Source: Chloroflexi bacterium HGW-Chloroflexi-3
GTDB lineage: Bacteria; Chloroflexota; Anaerolineae; Anaerolineales; Anaerolineaceae
Direction of reading: 5' to 3'
DNA length: 64,000 nucleotides
Assembly: GCA_002842045.1 (NCBI GenBank)
Contig: PHBX01000006.1
Location: 1-64,000, forward strand
Each line of letters begins with the position of its first letter. Position 1 is the first letter of the stretch. Position numbers and translations under genes: made by a program. Positions 1 through 8,788 of the stretch are shown piece by piece. The notes under the pieces are model-generated. The model saw only the letters and a program-made list of their open reading frames with translations, ran no database searches and had not been told where the DNA came from.

Positions 1-7
1 CAAGTTA

Positions 8-105
8 GTTCACTTTTGAAGTTTTGACCTCTTCATATTAATCTTCTCAACAGTTCACTTTTAAAGTGTTATCGGTTCACTTTTAAAGTTTGGATGACAG
101 TGTCA
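8..105. repeat. Three GTTCACTTTTRAAGT repeats, possible IS21-type transposon end
   Basis: Three near-identical copies of GTTCACTTTTRAAGT begin at about 8, 53 and 75. Each core is a small palindrome (ACTTT-T-AAAGT in copies 2 and 3). After the third copy comes TGACAGTGTCA at 95-105, itself palindromic. Multiple terminal repeats of this style with TGACA-like tips are known at the ends of IS21-family elements, so this may be the edge of an element lying left of the window. No transposase is visible here. An operator array for the valS promoter just downstream is the alternative. Confidence 0.4.
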
Positions 106-115
106 AAAATGGTTA

Positions 116-144
116 TTGACATGACCAGGCGAACATCTTATAAT
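116..144 (+). promoter_or_regulatory. Promoter of the valS T-box transcript
   Basis: TTGACA at 116-121 and TATAAT at 139-144 are separated by exactly 17 bases, a perfect sigma-70/SigA type promoter. Transcription would start near 151, just before the T-box leader. Confidence 0.85.
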
Positions 145-154
145 TTTCTCTATA

Positions 155-397
155 ATTGCCCTGAAGTAGTAAGTTGGCAAAGAACCGACAGAAAATGAGG
201 TCACCGGCTGAAAGCCTTTGCGGGAAACCACCACTGAAGTCGTCAGGGAGCTATGCTGAAGAAATCAGAACAGAAAGTAGAACAGCACGGAGAAGCCCGT
301 TATCGCTAGTACAAGTGCGTCAATACTATTGACGAATTGAGGTGGTACCACGGAAGAAGCACGCTTTCGTCCTCTTAGAGGCAGCGTGTTTTTTTAT
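155..397 (+). promoter_or_regulatory. T-box riboswitch leader of valS
   Basis: The leader carries a T-box core, GGTGGTACCACGG (341-353), followed by an intrinsic terminator: arms GCACGCT (359-365) and AGCGTG (383-388), then a run of T (389-397). T-box leaders bind uncharged tRNA and form an antiterminator that replaces the terminator, so expression rises when valine is limiting. The upstream part (about 160-265) folds into several short stems as expected for Stem I. GTC triplets at 239-241 and 242-244 are candidate valine specifiers, but I could not fix the specifier loop by eye. Confidence 0.88.
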
Positions 398-429
398 TTA
401 TATGACCTTCACTCAGTTAGGAGATATTG

Positions 430-3129
430 ATGAAAGATTTGCCAAAAGCTTATGAATTTTCAAATGTGGAAGAAAAATTATATGAATGGTGGGAAAAAGA
501 AGGATTTTTTAAACCCTCCAATGACCCCAACAGTCTTGATTTTGATCCTGCAAAAAAACCATATGTGGTCTCTATTCCCCCACCCAATGTTACCGGTGGA
601 TTACATTTAGGACATGCACTATTTGTAGCAATGGAAGACTTGATGATCCGTTATCATCGTATGAAAGGCATACCAACCTTATGGGTTCCCGGGACAGATC
701 ATGCTGGCATCGCAACACAACTCATGGTTGAAAAAATGCTGGAAGAACAAGGGTCCTCACGCGAAGAATTAGGACGTGAGAAATTTGAAGCTGAAATTTG
801 GGCATGGAAACATAAATATGGCAGCCGTATCACCCAGCAAATCCGCCGTTTGGGTGCTTCCTGTGATTGGGAGAGAGAAAGATTCACCCTGGATGATGGT
901 TTATCCAAAGCTGTGCGAGAAGCTTTCGTGCGCTTATACGAAAAAGGATTAATTTATCGTGGACCCAGGATGATCAATTGGTCTCCACGGTTAAAAACAG
1001 CAGTTTCGGATTTAGAAGTAGAGTATGTGGAAGAACCGGGTTTTCTGTATTATTTCAAATACAGGTTGGTGGATAATTCCGAAGAATTTATTCCAGTTGC
1101 CACGACCCGCCCGGAAACTATCCTTGGGGATACAGCTGTTGCCGTCCACCCAGAGGACGAACGCTACCAAAAATATATTGGTAAAAAAGTGTTGGTTCCA
1201 ATAATCAATAGAGAAATTCCTGTGATTGCTGATGATTATGTGGACCGTGAATTTGGTACAGGTTCATTAAAAATCACACCTGCGCATGATCCTAACGATT
1301 ATGATATTGGTAAACGTCATAAACTGGAATTCATCAGCGTTTTGGATAAAAATGCAGTCATCAACGAAAATGGCGGACCTTATCAGGGACTAGATCGATT
1401 TGCTTGTCGAAAAGCAATCTGGAATGATATGAAGACCGCCAATCTGGTTATCAAAGAACAGCCTCATACACATATGGTTCCAAGATCAGAGCGTGGTGGC
1501 GAGATTATTGAACCCATGATTTCGACCCAATGGTTTGTTACCATGAAGCCATTGGCAGAACCAGGTTTGGAAGCTGTTCGTAATGGCGAGATTACCATCA
1601 TTCCTGAACATTTCAGTAAAATTTATAATAATTGGCTTGAAAACATTCAGGATTGGTGTATCAGCCGCCAATTATGGTGGGGACATCGAATTCCGGTATG
1701 GTATTGTTCGGATTGTAAACATATAACTGTCAGCAGAGAAGATCCTGACCGTTGCGAAAATTGCCAGAGCAGCAATATCTACCAGGATGAGGATGTGTTA
1801 GACACCTGGTTCAGTTCAGGTTTGTGGCCATTTTCGACATTGGGTTGGCCTGAAAAAACACCTGATTTAAGATATTTTTATCCCACTACCATGATGGAAA
1901 CCGGTTATGACATCCTGTTCTTTTGGGTTGCCAGGATGATCATGTTTGGATTGGAATTTACCGGGACAGCACCTTTTGAAACGGTCTACTTGCATGGAAT
2001 CATACGTGATGAAAATGGTGTAAAAATGAGTAAAACCAAAGGAAATTCGATTGATCCTTTAGAAGTCATGGATGAAATGGGCACGGATGCCCTGCGGTTC
2101 ACTGTATTGGTTGGTTCTACGCCAGGAAACGACACCAACGTTTCGATTAAAAAAGTGGAAGCCAATCGTAATTTTGCAAATAAAGTCTGGAATGCAGGTA
2201 GATTTGTGATTGGCAATTTAGACAAAACACCTGAAAAACCATCTCAAAAACCTCAATGGACTTTAGCAGATTCCTGGATCTGGGCAAGAATGAATCAATT
2301 ACTGCGCGATGTTGAGCGGTTATTCAGTAATCATCAATATGGGGAAGCGGGTCGACAAATCTATGATTTCTTCTGGAGTGAATTTGCGGATTGGTATCTT
2401 GAAATCGCCAAGATTCAAATTGCTGAAAACCCGGATCGTGCTTTCTACACAGTTCAGACCTTAGTTAAAGTAATGGATAATAGTTTACGACTATTACACC
2501 CATTCACCCCTTATGTCACTGAAGAATTGTGGGGTTGTCTCAAATCCGCCTGCCTGGAGAAAACTGAACATTTCACTCCCAGACAGGGATGGGAAAAAGC
2601 GCTCATTATTGCCAGATGGCCAGAAGCTAAGGAAATTGAAGGATGGGAAGAAGAGAAAATCCGAAATTTCAATATTATTCAGGAAATTGTCCGAACCGTA
2701 AGAAATATTCGCACTGAAAAGAAGCTTCCACCGTCAAAGAAAATTCCCGCCACAATTGTGGCTGGAGAAAAATTCGAAATTATCATGGATCAGTTAAACA
2801 CCATTATTGCGCTGGCTAATCTTGATAAAAAAGAAACAAGTATTTTTAAGGATCTGGAAGAAAAACCAATAAACCAGACACCAGTTGTCATCTCAGGAGT
2901 CGAATTATTTCTTCCACTGGAAGATTTAATTGATGTTGACGCTGAAAAAGAGCGTATCAATAAAGAATTAAGCGAGATTCAGAGCCAGATTACACGACTC
3001 GAAAATCTTTTGAATTCTCCTTTTGGTGAAAAAGCTCCGGCAGCTGTGGTGCAAAAAGAAAAAGAGAAATTGAGTCAGTTTACAGAAACATCCATCAAGC
3101 TAAAGCAACAATTAGATAATCTGGCATAA
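430..3129 (+). CDS. valS: Valyl-tRNA synthetase
   Basis: Class I aminoacyl-tRNA synthetase that charges tRNA-Val in the cytoplasm. The HIGH motif appears as HLGH at residues 59-62 (context PPPNVTGGLHLGHA) and the KMSKS motif as KMSKT near residue 532. The editing (CP1) domain lies between them, with the conserved TTRPET segment. A C-terminal coiled coil (VDAEKERINKEL onward) is typical of ValRS. At 899 residues the length is normal. The ATG at 430 is preferred over the TTG at 427 because AGGAG (419-423) is then six bases upstream. A T-box leader controls the gene. It stands alone and ends at a two-way terminator shared with the convergent udp. Confidence 0.98.
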   Translation: MKDLPKAYEFSNVEEKLYEWWEKEGFFKPSNDPNSLDFDPAKKPYVVSIPPPNVTGGLHLGHALFVAMEDLMIRYHRMKGIPTLWVPGTDHAGIATQLMVEKMLEEQGSSREELGREKFEAEIWAWKHKYGSRITQQIRRLGASCDWERERFTLDDGLSKAVREAFVRLYEKGLIYRGPRMINWSPRLKTAVSDLEVEYVEEPGFLYYFKYRLVDNSEEFIPVATTRPETILGDTAVAVHPEDERYQKYIGKKVLVPIINREIPVIADDYVDREFGTGSLKITPAHDPNDYDIGKRHKLEFISVLDKNAVINENGGPYQGLDRFACRKAIWNDMKTANLVIKEQPHTHMVPRSERGGEIIEPMISTQWFVTMKPLAEPGLEAVRNGEITIIPEHFSKIYNNWLENIQDWCISRQLWWGHRIPVWYCSDCKHITVSREDPDRCENCQSSNIYQDEDVLDTWFSSGLWPFSTLGWPEKTPDLRYFYPTTMMETGYDILFFWVARMIMFGLEFTGTAPFETVYLHGIIRDENGVKMSKTKGNSIDPLEVMDEMGTDALRFTVLVGSTPGNDTNVSIKKVEANRNFANKVWNAGRFVIGNLDKTPEKPSQKPQWTLADSWIWARMNQLLRDVERLFSNHQYGEAGRQIYDFFWSEFADWYLEIAKIQIAENPDRAFYTVQTLVKVMDNSLRLLHPFTPYVTEELWGCLKSACLEKTEHFTPRQGWEKALIIARWPEAKEIEGWEEEKIRNFNIIQEIVRTVRNIRTEKKLPPSKKIPATIVAGEKFEIIMDQLNTIIALANLDKKETSIFKDLEEKPINQTPVVISGVELFLPLEDLIDVDAEKERINKELSEIQSQITRLENLLNSPFGEKAPAAVVQKEKEKLSQFTETSIKLKQQLDNLA

Positions 3130-3138
3130 GCAAATAAT

Positions 3139-3170
3139 CCCCTCCTTAAGAAAAATGGAGGGGTTTATTT
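3139..3170. terminator. Bidirectional terminator between valS and udp
   Basis: CCCCTCC (3139-3145) pairs with GGAGGGG (3157-3163). A T-rich tail follows on the plus strand, and the minus strand has an A/T-rich flank, so it can serve both convergent genes. It abuts the udp stop codon. Confidence 0.8.
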
Positions 3171-3920
3171 TTGAGCTTTGCGCTTGTCATCGGTTATCAA
3201 TATACGCAACGCTTCTACGGCTACGCGAATCATTCCATCTGGATCATGCTTCCTGGCAATGGTATCCATATCACTCCCAATAATCATCGTAACCGCCCCT
3301 GCTCGTTTTCGGTAAATCCCAGCCAGTATGAATACGATGGATGCTTCCATTTCCGAGCAGATAGCTCCCCCAGCCACCCATTGATTCCAACGATCTTTTA
3401 AAAAAGACACCATTGGCATCCGTTCTGGTTCTACTTCACTATAAAAAGAATCTTTCGTGTGGGATACACCAATATAATGGGTATAATCCAATTTTTCAGA
3501 TGCCTGCACCAGGGCATTAATCACATCCAAATCTGCAATTGCTGGATATTCGATCGGTAAATATTGTCTGCTCGTTCCCTCATCACGGATGGCAGCATTA
3601 ATGATGGCAATATCTCCAACTTCCATATGCGGTTGCATTGCACCGGATGTCCCCACCCGGATAAACGTATGACAGCCAATCTTAACCAACTCTTCAATGG
3701 CAATTGCGGTTGAAGGACAACCCATTCCAGTTGAAACAACCGAGACCATTTCACCACTTATATACCCAGTGTAAACCTTATGTTCCCGGTTAAAAGAAAC
3801 AAATTTAGGATTGTCAAAATAATTGGCAATGGATTCACATCTACCAGGGTCGCCAGGTAACAAAACGTATTTTCCCACATCACCTTCTTTAACCCGTATA
3901 TGATATTGTACTTCTGACAT
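3165..3920 (-). CDS. udp: Uridine phosphorylase family nucleoside phosphorylase
   Basis: Cytoplasmic enzyme of the PNP/UDP phosphorylase family that splits a nucleoside with phosphate into base and ribose-1-phosphate. The phosphate-binding segment LLPGDPGR is at residues 21-28, followed by STGMGCPSTAIAIEEL and RVGTSGAMQPH, which closely follow the pattern of enterobacterial Udp. The EMEAS segment (ribose-binding Glu-Met-Glu) is near residue 190. The length of 251 residues is typical. Uridine specificity is inferred from resemblance to Udp, and purine phosphorylase activity is not excluded. It is monocistronic and convergent with valS. Confidence 0.88.
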   Translation of the reverse strand: MSEVQYHIRVKEGDVGKYVLLPGDPGRCESIANYFDNPKFVSFNREHKVYTGYISGEMVSVVSTGMGCPSTAIAIEELVKIGCHTFIRVGTSGAMQPHMEVGDIAIINAAIRDEGTSRQYLPIEYPAIADLDVINALVQASEKLDYTHYIGVSHTKDSFYSEVEPERMPMVSFLKDRWNQWVAGGAICSEMEASIVFILAGIYRKRAGAVTMIIGSDMDTIARKHDPDGMIRVAVEALRILITDDKRKAQK

Positions 3921-4052
3921 CCAGACCTCCTATCTATTCGATGTTGATTTGTTTCTAAATTATTATGGTTTTATTATTGTACAATTATCTGACCAATTCT
4001 GAACGAATTAATCAAAAGAAATCGCGCAGAAACACCATTATCAGGAGGACAG

Positions 4053-4943
4053 ATGCTAAAAGTTGGATACATTGGATTGGGATTAATGGGAAAACCGATC
4101 GCAAGGAATATTTTGAAAGCTGGATTTCCTTTGGTGGTACACAACAGAAGTAGAGAGAAAGTAAAAGATCTGGTACAGGAAGGCGCGGTTGAAGCTTTTT
4201 CTCCTGCAGAGGTTGCCTCCCAGGTGGATGTCGTTTTCACAAATCTACCCGACTCACCGGATGTCGAAAAAATTGTCCTTGGTGAGAACGGAATAATCTT
4301 TGGTGGGAAACCAGGACTTATATTTGTCGATAATTCCACCATTAAGCCAACTGTTGCCCGTACGATTGCGAATTTCCTGGCTGAAAAGGGAATTCTTGCA
4401 CTGGATGCTCCAGTGTCCGGTGGTGATATCGGAGCTATCAATGGAACGCTTACCATCATGGTAGGAGGCCCTTCAGAAGCTTTAGAAAAAGTTCGAGCAA
4501 TATTTGAAGTAATGGGTAAAACAATCACTCATATAGGCGCTGCAGGTTCAGGACAAATCGCCAAAGCTGCCAACCAGATTATGGTAGCGGCGCAAATGGT
4601 AGCCATGGGAGAATTGCTGATTTTCGCTCAAAAATCAGGAGCTGATCCGATTAAGGTAGTAGAAGCGATTCGTGGTGGAGCAGCCCAATGTTGGACGCTG
4701 GATGTTAAACCGCCCCGTTTATTCAGCGGAAACCGCCAGCCAGGATTTAAAGCCTCCATGCAATCAAAAGATCTTAATATCGTGATGGAAACTGCTAAAG
4801 AATACGGTATTCCATTACCATCCTGTGCAATTGATCAACAGTTATATCAAAGTATGTTGCAGAATAACCTTGGTAATCTGGATAACTCAGCCATCATTTC
4901 CGTTTTTGAAAACCTGGCAAATGAGAAATTGAAAATCCGCTAG
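4053..4943 (+). CDS. Beta-hydroxyacid dehydrogenase (2-hydroxy-3-oxopropionate reductase / 3-hydroxyisobutyrate dehydrogenase family)
   Basis: NAD(P)-dependent reductase of the 3-hydroxyisobutyrate dehydrogenase superfamily. The N-terminal Rossmann motif GYIGLGLMGKPIARN is at residues 5-19. The family signature LDAPVSGGDIGAINGTLTIMVGG lies near residues 115-137. The catalytic lysine region GQIAKAANQIMVA is near residue 170. At 296 residues it has normal length, and AGGAGG (4043-4048) precedes the ATG. The GxLxxM pattern and the glycine-rich signature fit tartronate semialdehyde reductase (GarR/GlxR) best, but substrate cannot be settled from sequence. Neighbours give no pathway hint: it is convergent with the next gene. 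Confidence 0.88.
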   Translation: MLKVGYIGLGLMGKPIARNILKAGFPLVVHNRSREKVKDLVQEGAVEAFSPAEVASQVDVVFTNLPDSPDVEKIVLGENGIIFGGKPGLIFVDNSTIKPTVARTIANFLAEKGILALDAPVSGGDIGAINGTLTIMVGGPSEALEKVRAIFEVMGKTITHIGAAGSGQIAKAANQIMVAAQMVAMGELLIFAQKSGADPIKVVEAIRGGAAQCWTLDVKPPRLFSGNRQPGFKASMQSKDLNIVMETAKEYGIPLPSCAIDQQLYQSMLQNNLGNLDNSAIISVFENLANEKLKIR

Positions 4944-4945
4944 GA

Positions 4946-6940
4946 TTAGTTACCACCTAGAAAATATAGCTTATACCAATCGCCATAATTAGCAACCATT
5001 GGAAGACTGGTTGTTAGTTTTTCTAAGGCATCTAATTCGATGGGAGGGTGATGTGGATCCTGATCTACTCGTAGAAATTCCATTCCTTTGGTGTAAACCA
5101 GAATATGTGTAAACCCATCATTTTTCCATTTGGTGATGATCTCTTCATTTGATTTGAATTCATGAAAAATAACTTTCCATTGATCCAAAATTTCATCCGG
5201 ATCGCATTTCGGGATGCATCCAAAACCACGGGGTTCATATAGGAATAAGACTCTTTCATCTGCGTCCAGCAGTTTAATTTCATCAATTGCTCTGGCATAC
5301 CAACCTAAATTTTTTTCCAGGTATTCCTGGTTGGATTGAAAACCAAAAACATTGGGGAGAACGTCTTTTTCCACCACTTCCGCGATCAATTGGAACGAAT
5401 TGAAAGCAAGCACCATGATGACAAATATATTGACCAGTCTTTTAATGCGCACCTGACCAATCTGAAACTGTTTGACCTGGAAATAGCCAAACCCGGCTAA
5501 TATCGCAAATGCTGGAAACAAAACAAAATAGAACCGAGTTTGAATAAGATATCCAGAAAATTGATTGCCTACTGCCCAAACCAACATTCCAAAAAGCGCA
5601 ATCAATCCAGCATTAATAATCGATGGCTTCTGTTGCGGATCTTTTCCTTCCCAACCTAAAAAGGCGATCACGCCCAAACCTAACAAGAGAGGACCCATGG
5701 ATACACTATAACCATGCGCTCCATCCACACCCATAATTGTCGCTCGAATCGGAAGGAAAAATAAATCTAACAGGTTTCCAAAAGGCCGCATACCTTGATA
5801 TACATTTAACCGGATTTGATTCATCGACCCGGATTCAAAAAAGAACGGGTAGATCGGATTCCCGGTAAAAGCAAAATTCTTTATTAGCCAGGGTACAGCA
5901 AGCAAACCTGCACCTGAACAAAATAACAATATTGCGTTGAACCAATTTTTGTTCTTATTCTTAAGAAAATAAATAATTAGCGATAATAACCCAGCTAGAA
6001 AAATCACACCGGCTGGATACTTACATCCAAATGCCAGACCACTGAAAACGCCTGCGAAAAATACAATTTTTTTATCACCCGACCTTCGATAATCATCCAT
6101 CAAGATAATGACACCCAAACCAAAAAAGGCAGCCATTAAATCCACGTATCCCCAGGAAAGTGCAGAGGCAAATGTAAATCCCCCAAAAAGGCTGGCTACT
6201 CCCACCCAGGCACTTTCCTGGCCAATTTTGTTACCCAGATAACCAATCAATCCAAGCGTTATCAGTGCGCCAATCAACCCATTAAAAATAAGTACGGATG
6301 ACTCCCCACCCAATCCCATCAGAACGGTGTAAATCATTTCAGATCCCTGTGGCATACCCGACATAACCAACCAGGGAATGTCACTAATCTTTTCCTGTAA
6401 CAGGTAAGTCTTCGGTAATGTTAAGTGATAATTTAGGGCATCATAACGCGTTGCTGGAGCTAATGAAACCAATAATTGAGATAGAAAAATTAATCCCAGT
6501 AATATGATTATTATTTTCGTCGGACTATTTAATTTTTGATGTGGATTGGCTTCATTGCGGAATAAATCTTTAATCCAGGAAATGCAGGATCTAATAGTAA
6601 TTAAACTCAACAGGAGTAATAATCCACTGATTATCAGCGAATTAATTTTCCAGATTGAACCTATTATGAGAACAAGAATCGAAAGTATCCCGATGCCAAA
6701 ACCAGTTTGCAAATAACATCGAATCCATCCTGGATGGTTTTCAAATCTTAAGAACATTCGGCCTAATCCACCCGCCAGAGAAATAAGCCATAAGCCTAGA
6801 AATATTTTCCAGGTGTGTGCAATTAAAGAGATTGTCTGTGATGGATTTACAGGTTTATGAGTGACATAATAACCAATAATTATCAGGAAAAACCAGCTAA
6901 ACGCAATAATTGCAGTAACAATTGGATTTTTCTTTCCCAT
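4946..6940 (-). CDS. Multi-pass membrane glycosyltransferase-like protein (ArnT/PMT family)
   Basis: A 664-residue integral membrane protein with about ten to twelve hydrophobic segments. An early luminal loop (SLAPATRYDALNYHLTLPKTYLLQ) carries the acidic residue and layout typical of GT-C glycosyltransferases that use polyprenyl-phosphate sugars (PMT/ArnT/GT39/GT83-like). The C-terminal 130 residues form a soluble extracellular domain. The donor and acceptor are unknown. It follows the hydrogenase maturation protease gene by two bases, so it may be co-transcribed with the hydrogenase operon, although no functional link is evident. Confidence 0.7.
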   Translation of the reverse strand: MGKKNPIVTAIIAFSWFFLIIIGYYVTHKPVNPSQTISLIAHTWKIFLGLWLISLAGGLGRMFLRFENHPGWIRCYLQTGFGIGILSILVLIIGSIWKINSLIISGLLLLLSLITIRSCISWIKDLFRNEANPHQKLNSPTKIIIILLGLIFLSQLLVSLAPATRYDALNYHLTLPKTYLLQEKISDIPWLVMSGMPQGSEMIYTVLMGLGGESSVLIFNGLIGALITLGLIGYLGNKIGQESAWVGVASLFGGFTFASALSWGYVDLMAAFFGLGVIILMDDYRRSGDKKIVFFAGVFSGLAFGCKYPAGVIFLAGLLSLIIYFLKNKNKNWFNAILLFCSGAGLLAVPWLIKNFAFTGNPIYPFFFESGSMNQIRLNVYQGMRPFGNLLDLFFLPIRATIMGVDGAHGYSVSMGPLLLGLGVIAFLGWEGKDPQQKPSIINAGLIALFGMLVWAVGNQFSGYLIQTRFYFVLFPAFAILAGFGYFQVKQFQIGQVRIKRLVNIFVIMVLAFNSFQLIAEVVEKDVLPNVFGFQSNQEYLEKNLGWYARAIDEIKLLDADERVLFLYEPRGFGCIPKCDPDEILDQWKVIFHEFKSNEEIITKWKNDGFTHILVYTKGMEFLRVDQDPHHPPIELDALEKLTTSLPMVANYGDWYKLYFLGGN

Positions 6941-6942
6941 GA

Positions 6943-7467
6943 TTAGATATTATAGGTATTTTGTAACCAGCGCAATAAAAATTTTGCAGTTTCTTTAATT
7001 GAAAGTTTGACACCAGGTGAGATTTCTGAAAAAGGACCAACGATTTCAGGTTGAATTCCAATGAGAAAAGCTTCAGCATGAGTGTCTAACTGTAAAAATG
7101 ATATCAATACATCCGGTGACAAACGATGTGTGTTTGTAGCCAATGTTTTGATCCTTAAAGGATCAAATAATTGAACACAGCCTGGATTTTCCCCAAAAAC
7201 AGCTGCATCAATGAGCCAGATCCAATCCGGATTAAATTTTCTGATCACACCCGAGTAATTTTCAGGTGCGATCGAGCCTTCGATTAATTGGAATTGACCA
7301 AATATTGGTAACTTCTTTTTTAAATACTTGACGATCAAAACTCCAGCTGCATCATCACCATTCAATTCATTCCCAATCCCAAGAATGGTCAATCGAGGTA
7401 AATCATTTTTATTCGCAAGGTGGTTCGTTAATGCCTGGTTGAGCTGCTCGTTCAAGTAAGAATGCAA
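6943..7467 (-). CDS. Hydrogenase maturation protease (HycI/HyaD family)
   Basis: Endopeptidase that trims the C-terminal tail of a [NiFe] hydrogenase large subunit after nickel insertion. The family start motif LTILGIGNELNGDDAAG gives the nickel-sensing Asp, and IDAAVFGENPG and the later NTHRLSP segment (conserved Asp and His positions) follow. It is the last hydrogenase gene of the operon, overlapping the ferredoxin gene if the first TTG (7467, 174 residues) is used. A second TTG at 7391, just after the ferredoxin stop, would give about 149 residues starting at the GIGN motif, closer to the usual family length. Its substrate should be the large subunit at 8785-9966, which retains a 28-residue tail. 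Confidence 0.88.
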   Translation of the reverse strand: MHSYLNEQLNQALTNHLANKNDLPRLTILGIGNELNGDDAAGVLIVKYLKKKLPIFGQFQLIEGSIAPENYSGVIRKFNPDWIWLIDAAVFGENPGCVQLFDPLRIKTLATNTHRLSPDVLISFLQLDTHAEAFLIGIQPEIVGPFSEISPGVKLSIKETAKFLLRWLQNTYNI

Positions 7468-7834
7468 TATCTTCTTCCCTTCCGTAATACACCTCGAATG
7501 CTTCCTTCGTAGTGGAAGCCATTTCCCATAGAGAATTGGACATATTCAAACAGTTGAATCTACAAAGTTGAACACATTGTGCACAAAAAACACATCGATC
7601 CGGATGATATCGCATGACAAATTTTTTGTTGATTTTATCGACAGTTAAAAGTTCGATCGCATTAGATGGGCAATCCTTCATACATAACATACATCCAACA
7701 CATTTTTCCGGATCATAAACCAGCTTTCCCCTTAACCGTTCTGGCGCAATTGTTTTTGTGAACGGGTAATTTTGTGTTGCCGGTTTTGTAAATAAAGCTT
7801 TTACTAAATCACCAAATAAAACACCAATAGCCAT
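7409..7834 (-). CDS. Two [4Fe-4S] ferredoxin-like hydrogenase subunit (NuoI/HycF/EchF type)
   Basis: Electron-transfer subunit of the membrane-bound hydrogenase. It has two complete CxxCxxCxxxC motifs, Cys 45, 48, 51, 55 and Cys 81, 84, 87, 91, each binding a [4Fe-4S] cluster, as in NuoI of complex I. The extra N-terminal segment contacts the membrane arm in this family. Length of 141 residues is normal. It sits between the NuoH-like gene and the protease, the usual order for group 4 hydrogenases. It would pass electrons from ferredoxin to the NuoB-like subunit. Confidence 0.92.
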   Translation of the reverse strand: MAIGVLFGDLVKALFTKPATQNYPFTKTIAPERLRGKLVYDPEKCVGCMLCMKDCPSNAIELLTVDKINKKFVMRYHPDRCVFCAQCVQLCRFNCLNMSNSLWEMASTTKEAFEVYYGREEDIAFLLERAAQPGINEPPCE

Positions 7835-7849
7835 TTTTCACCTAAAACC

Positions 7850-8788
7850 TTACCTTAGGATTTCTCCTAAATATCTACCAAAAATTATAGCCAATAATTG
7901 TAATAATCCCATTAACGCTCCAAGTCTCCACCATAATCCAACAGTTTGGTCTATTCGTAAACGAGCAAACATAGATTGCAATGCAGTAACTACCAGAAAT
8001 AGGCCAGCGGACTTAAGAATAAATTCTATTGGATTCGCTATTCCACCAAGATAAAAAATTACAACCAGGGTTAAACCGATCACCAATTCAACATTTTTTC
8101 CAATATGAAAAAGTGCCAGACCTCGACCTGAATATTCTGTCAATGCACCAGCAACTATTTCAGTTTCTGCTTCCGGAGCATCAAACGGAGGAAGTTCCAA
8201 CTTTCCCATCAAACCTACAACTGCTACGATAAAACCAATGGGTTGGGCGAGAATTAACCAAATATTTTCGCCAGTGAATGTATTTATTTTCCCAATATTC
8301 CATGTTCCTGCAGCAATGGCTGGGCTTAACAACGCCAGTAAAAATGGGGCTTCGTAGGAAAACATTTGCGTGAGTGCTCTTGTTGCCCCAATAATCGTGA
8401 AACGACTCAAAGTATTAGCACCTGCCAGTCCTATACTCAATGTCATCATGCTGAGCATATATAGCACAACAATCAAATCCCCTTCAAAACTAAATGATGC
8501 TTCAAACCCAAACATCGGGATGTACTGAGCTGCCGTCAGTGCCCCCGTTAATGCAATGATGGGCAAAGCCAGAAACATAATTTTGTGTACCCCATTCGGT
8601 ATAATCTCTTCTTTTGCTAAAAGCTTGATTGTATCTGCAAAAGGTTGAAACCAGCGAGGTCCAACGCGGCTTTGAAAACGGGCAACTAATTTTCGATCAG
8701 CCCATTCATACAATAATCCGATGTTCATCAGGAACAATCCACCAGGAAAAATTAATAAAAGAATGAGTGGGTGTAAAGACAGGTTCAT
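7850..8788 (-). CDS. NuoH/HycD-like membrane anchor subunit of group 4 hydrogenase
   Basis: Integral membrane protein of 312 residues with about eight hydrophobic helices, homologous to complex I NuoH and HycD/EchB. Family-typical segments include EWADRKLVARFQSRVGPRWFQPFADTIKLLAKEEI near the N terminus and ELPPFDAPEAETEIVAGALTEYSG in the middle, which line the interface between the peripheral arm and the membrane. It couples redox energy to ion translocation. Its ATG overlaps the stop of the large-subunit gene by four bases, suggesting translational coupling. Confidence 0.93.
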   Translation of the reverse strand: MNLSLHPLILLLIFPGGLFLMNIGLLYEWADRKLVARFQSRVGPRWFQPFADTIKLLAKEEIIPNGVHKIMFLALPIIALTGALTAAQYIPMFGFEASFSFEGDLIVVLYMLSMMTLSIGLAGANTLSRFTIIGATRALTQMFSYEAPFLLALLSPAIAAGTWNIGKINTFTGENIWLILAQPIGFIVAVVGLMGKLELPPFDAPEAETEIVAGALTEYSGRGLALFHIGKNVELVIGLTLVVIFYLGGIANPIEFILKSAGLFLVVTALQSMFARLRIDQTVGLWWRLGALMGLLQLLAIIFGRYLGEILR

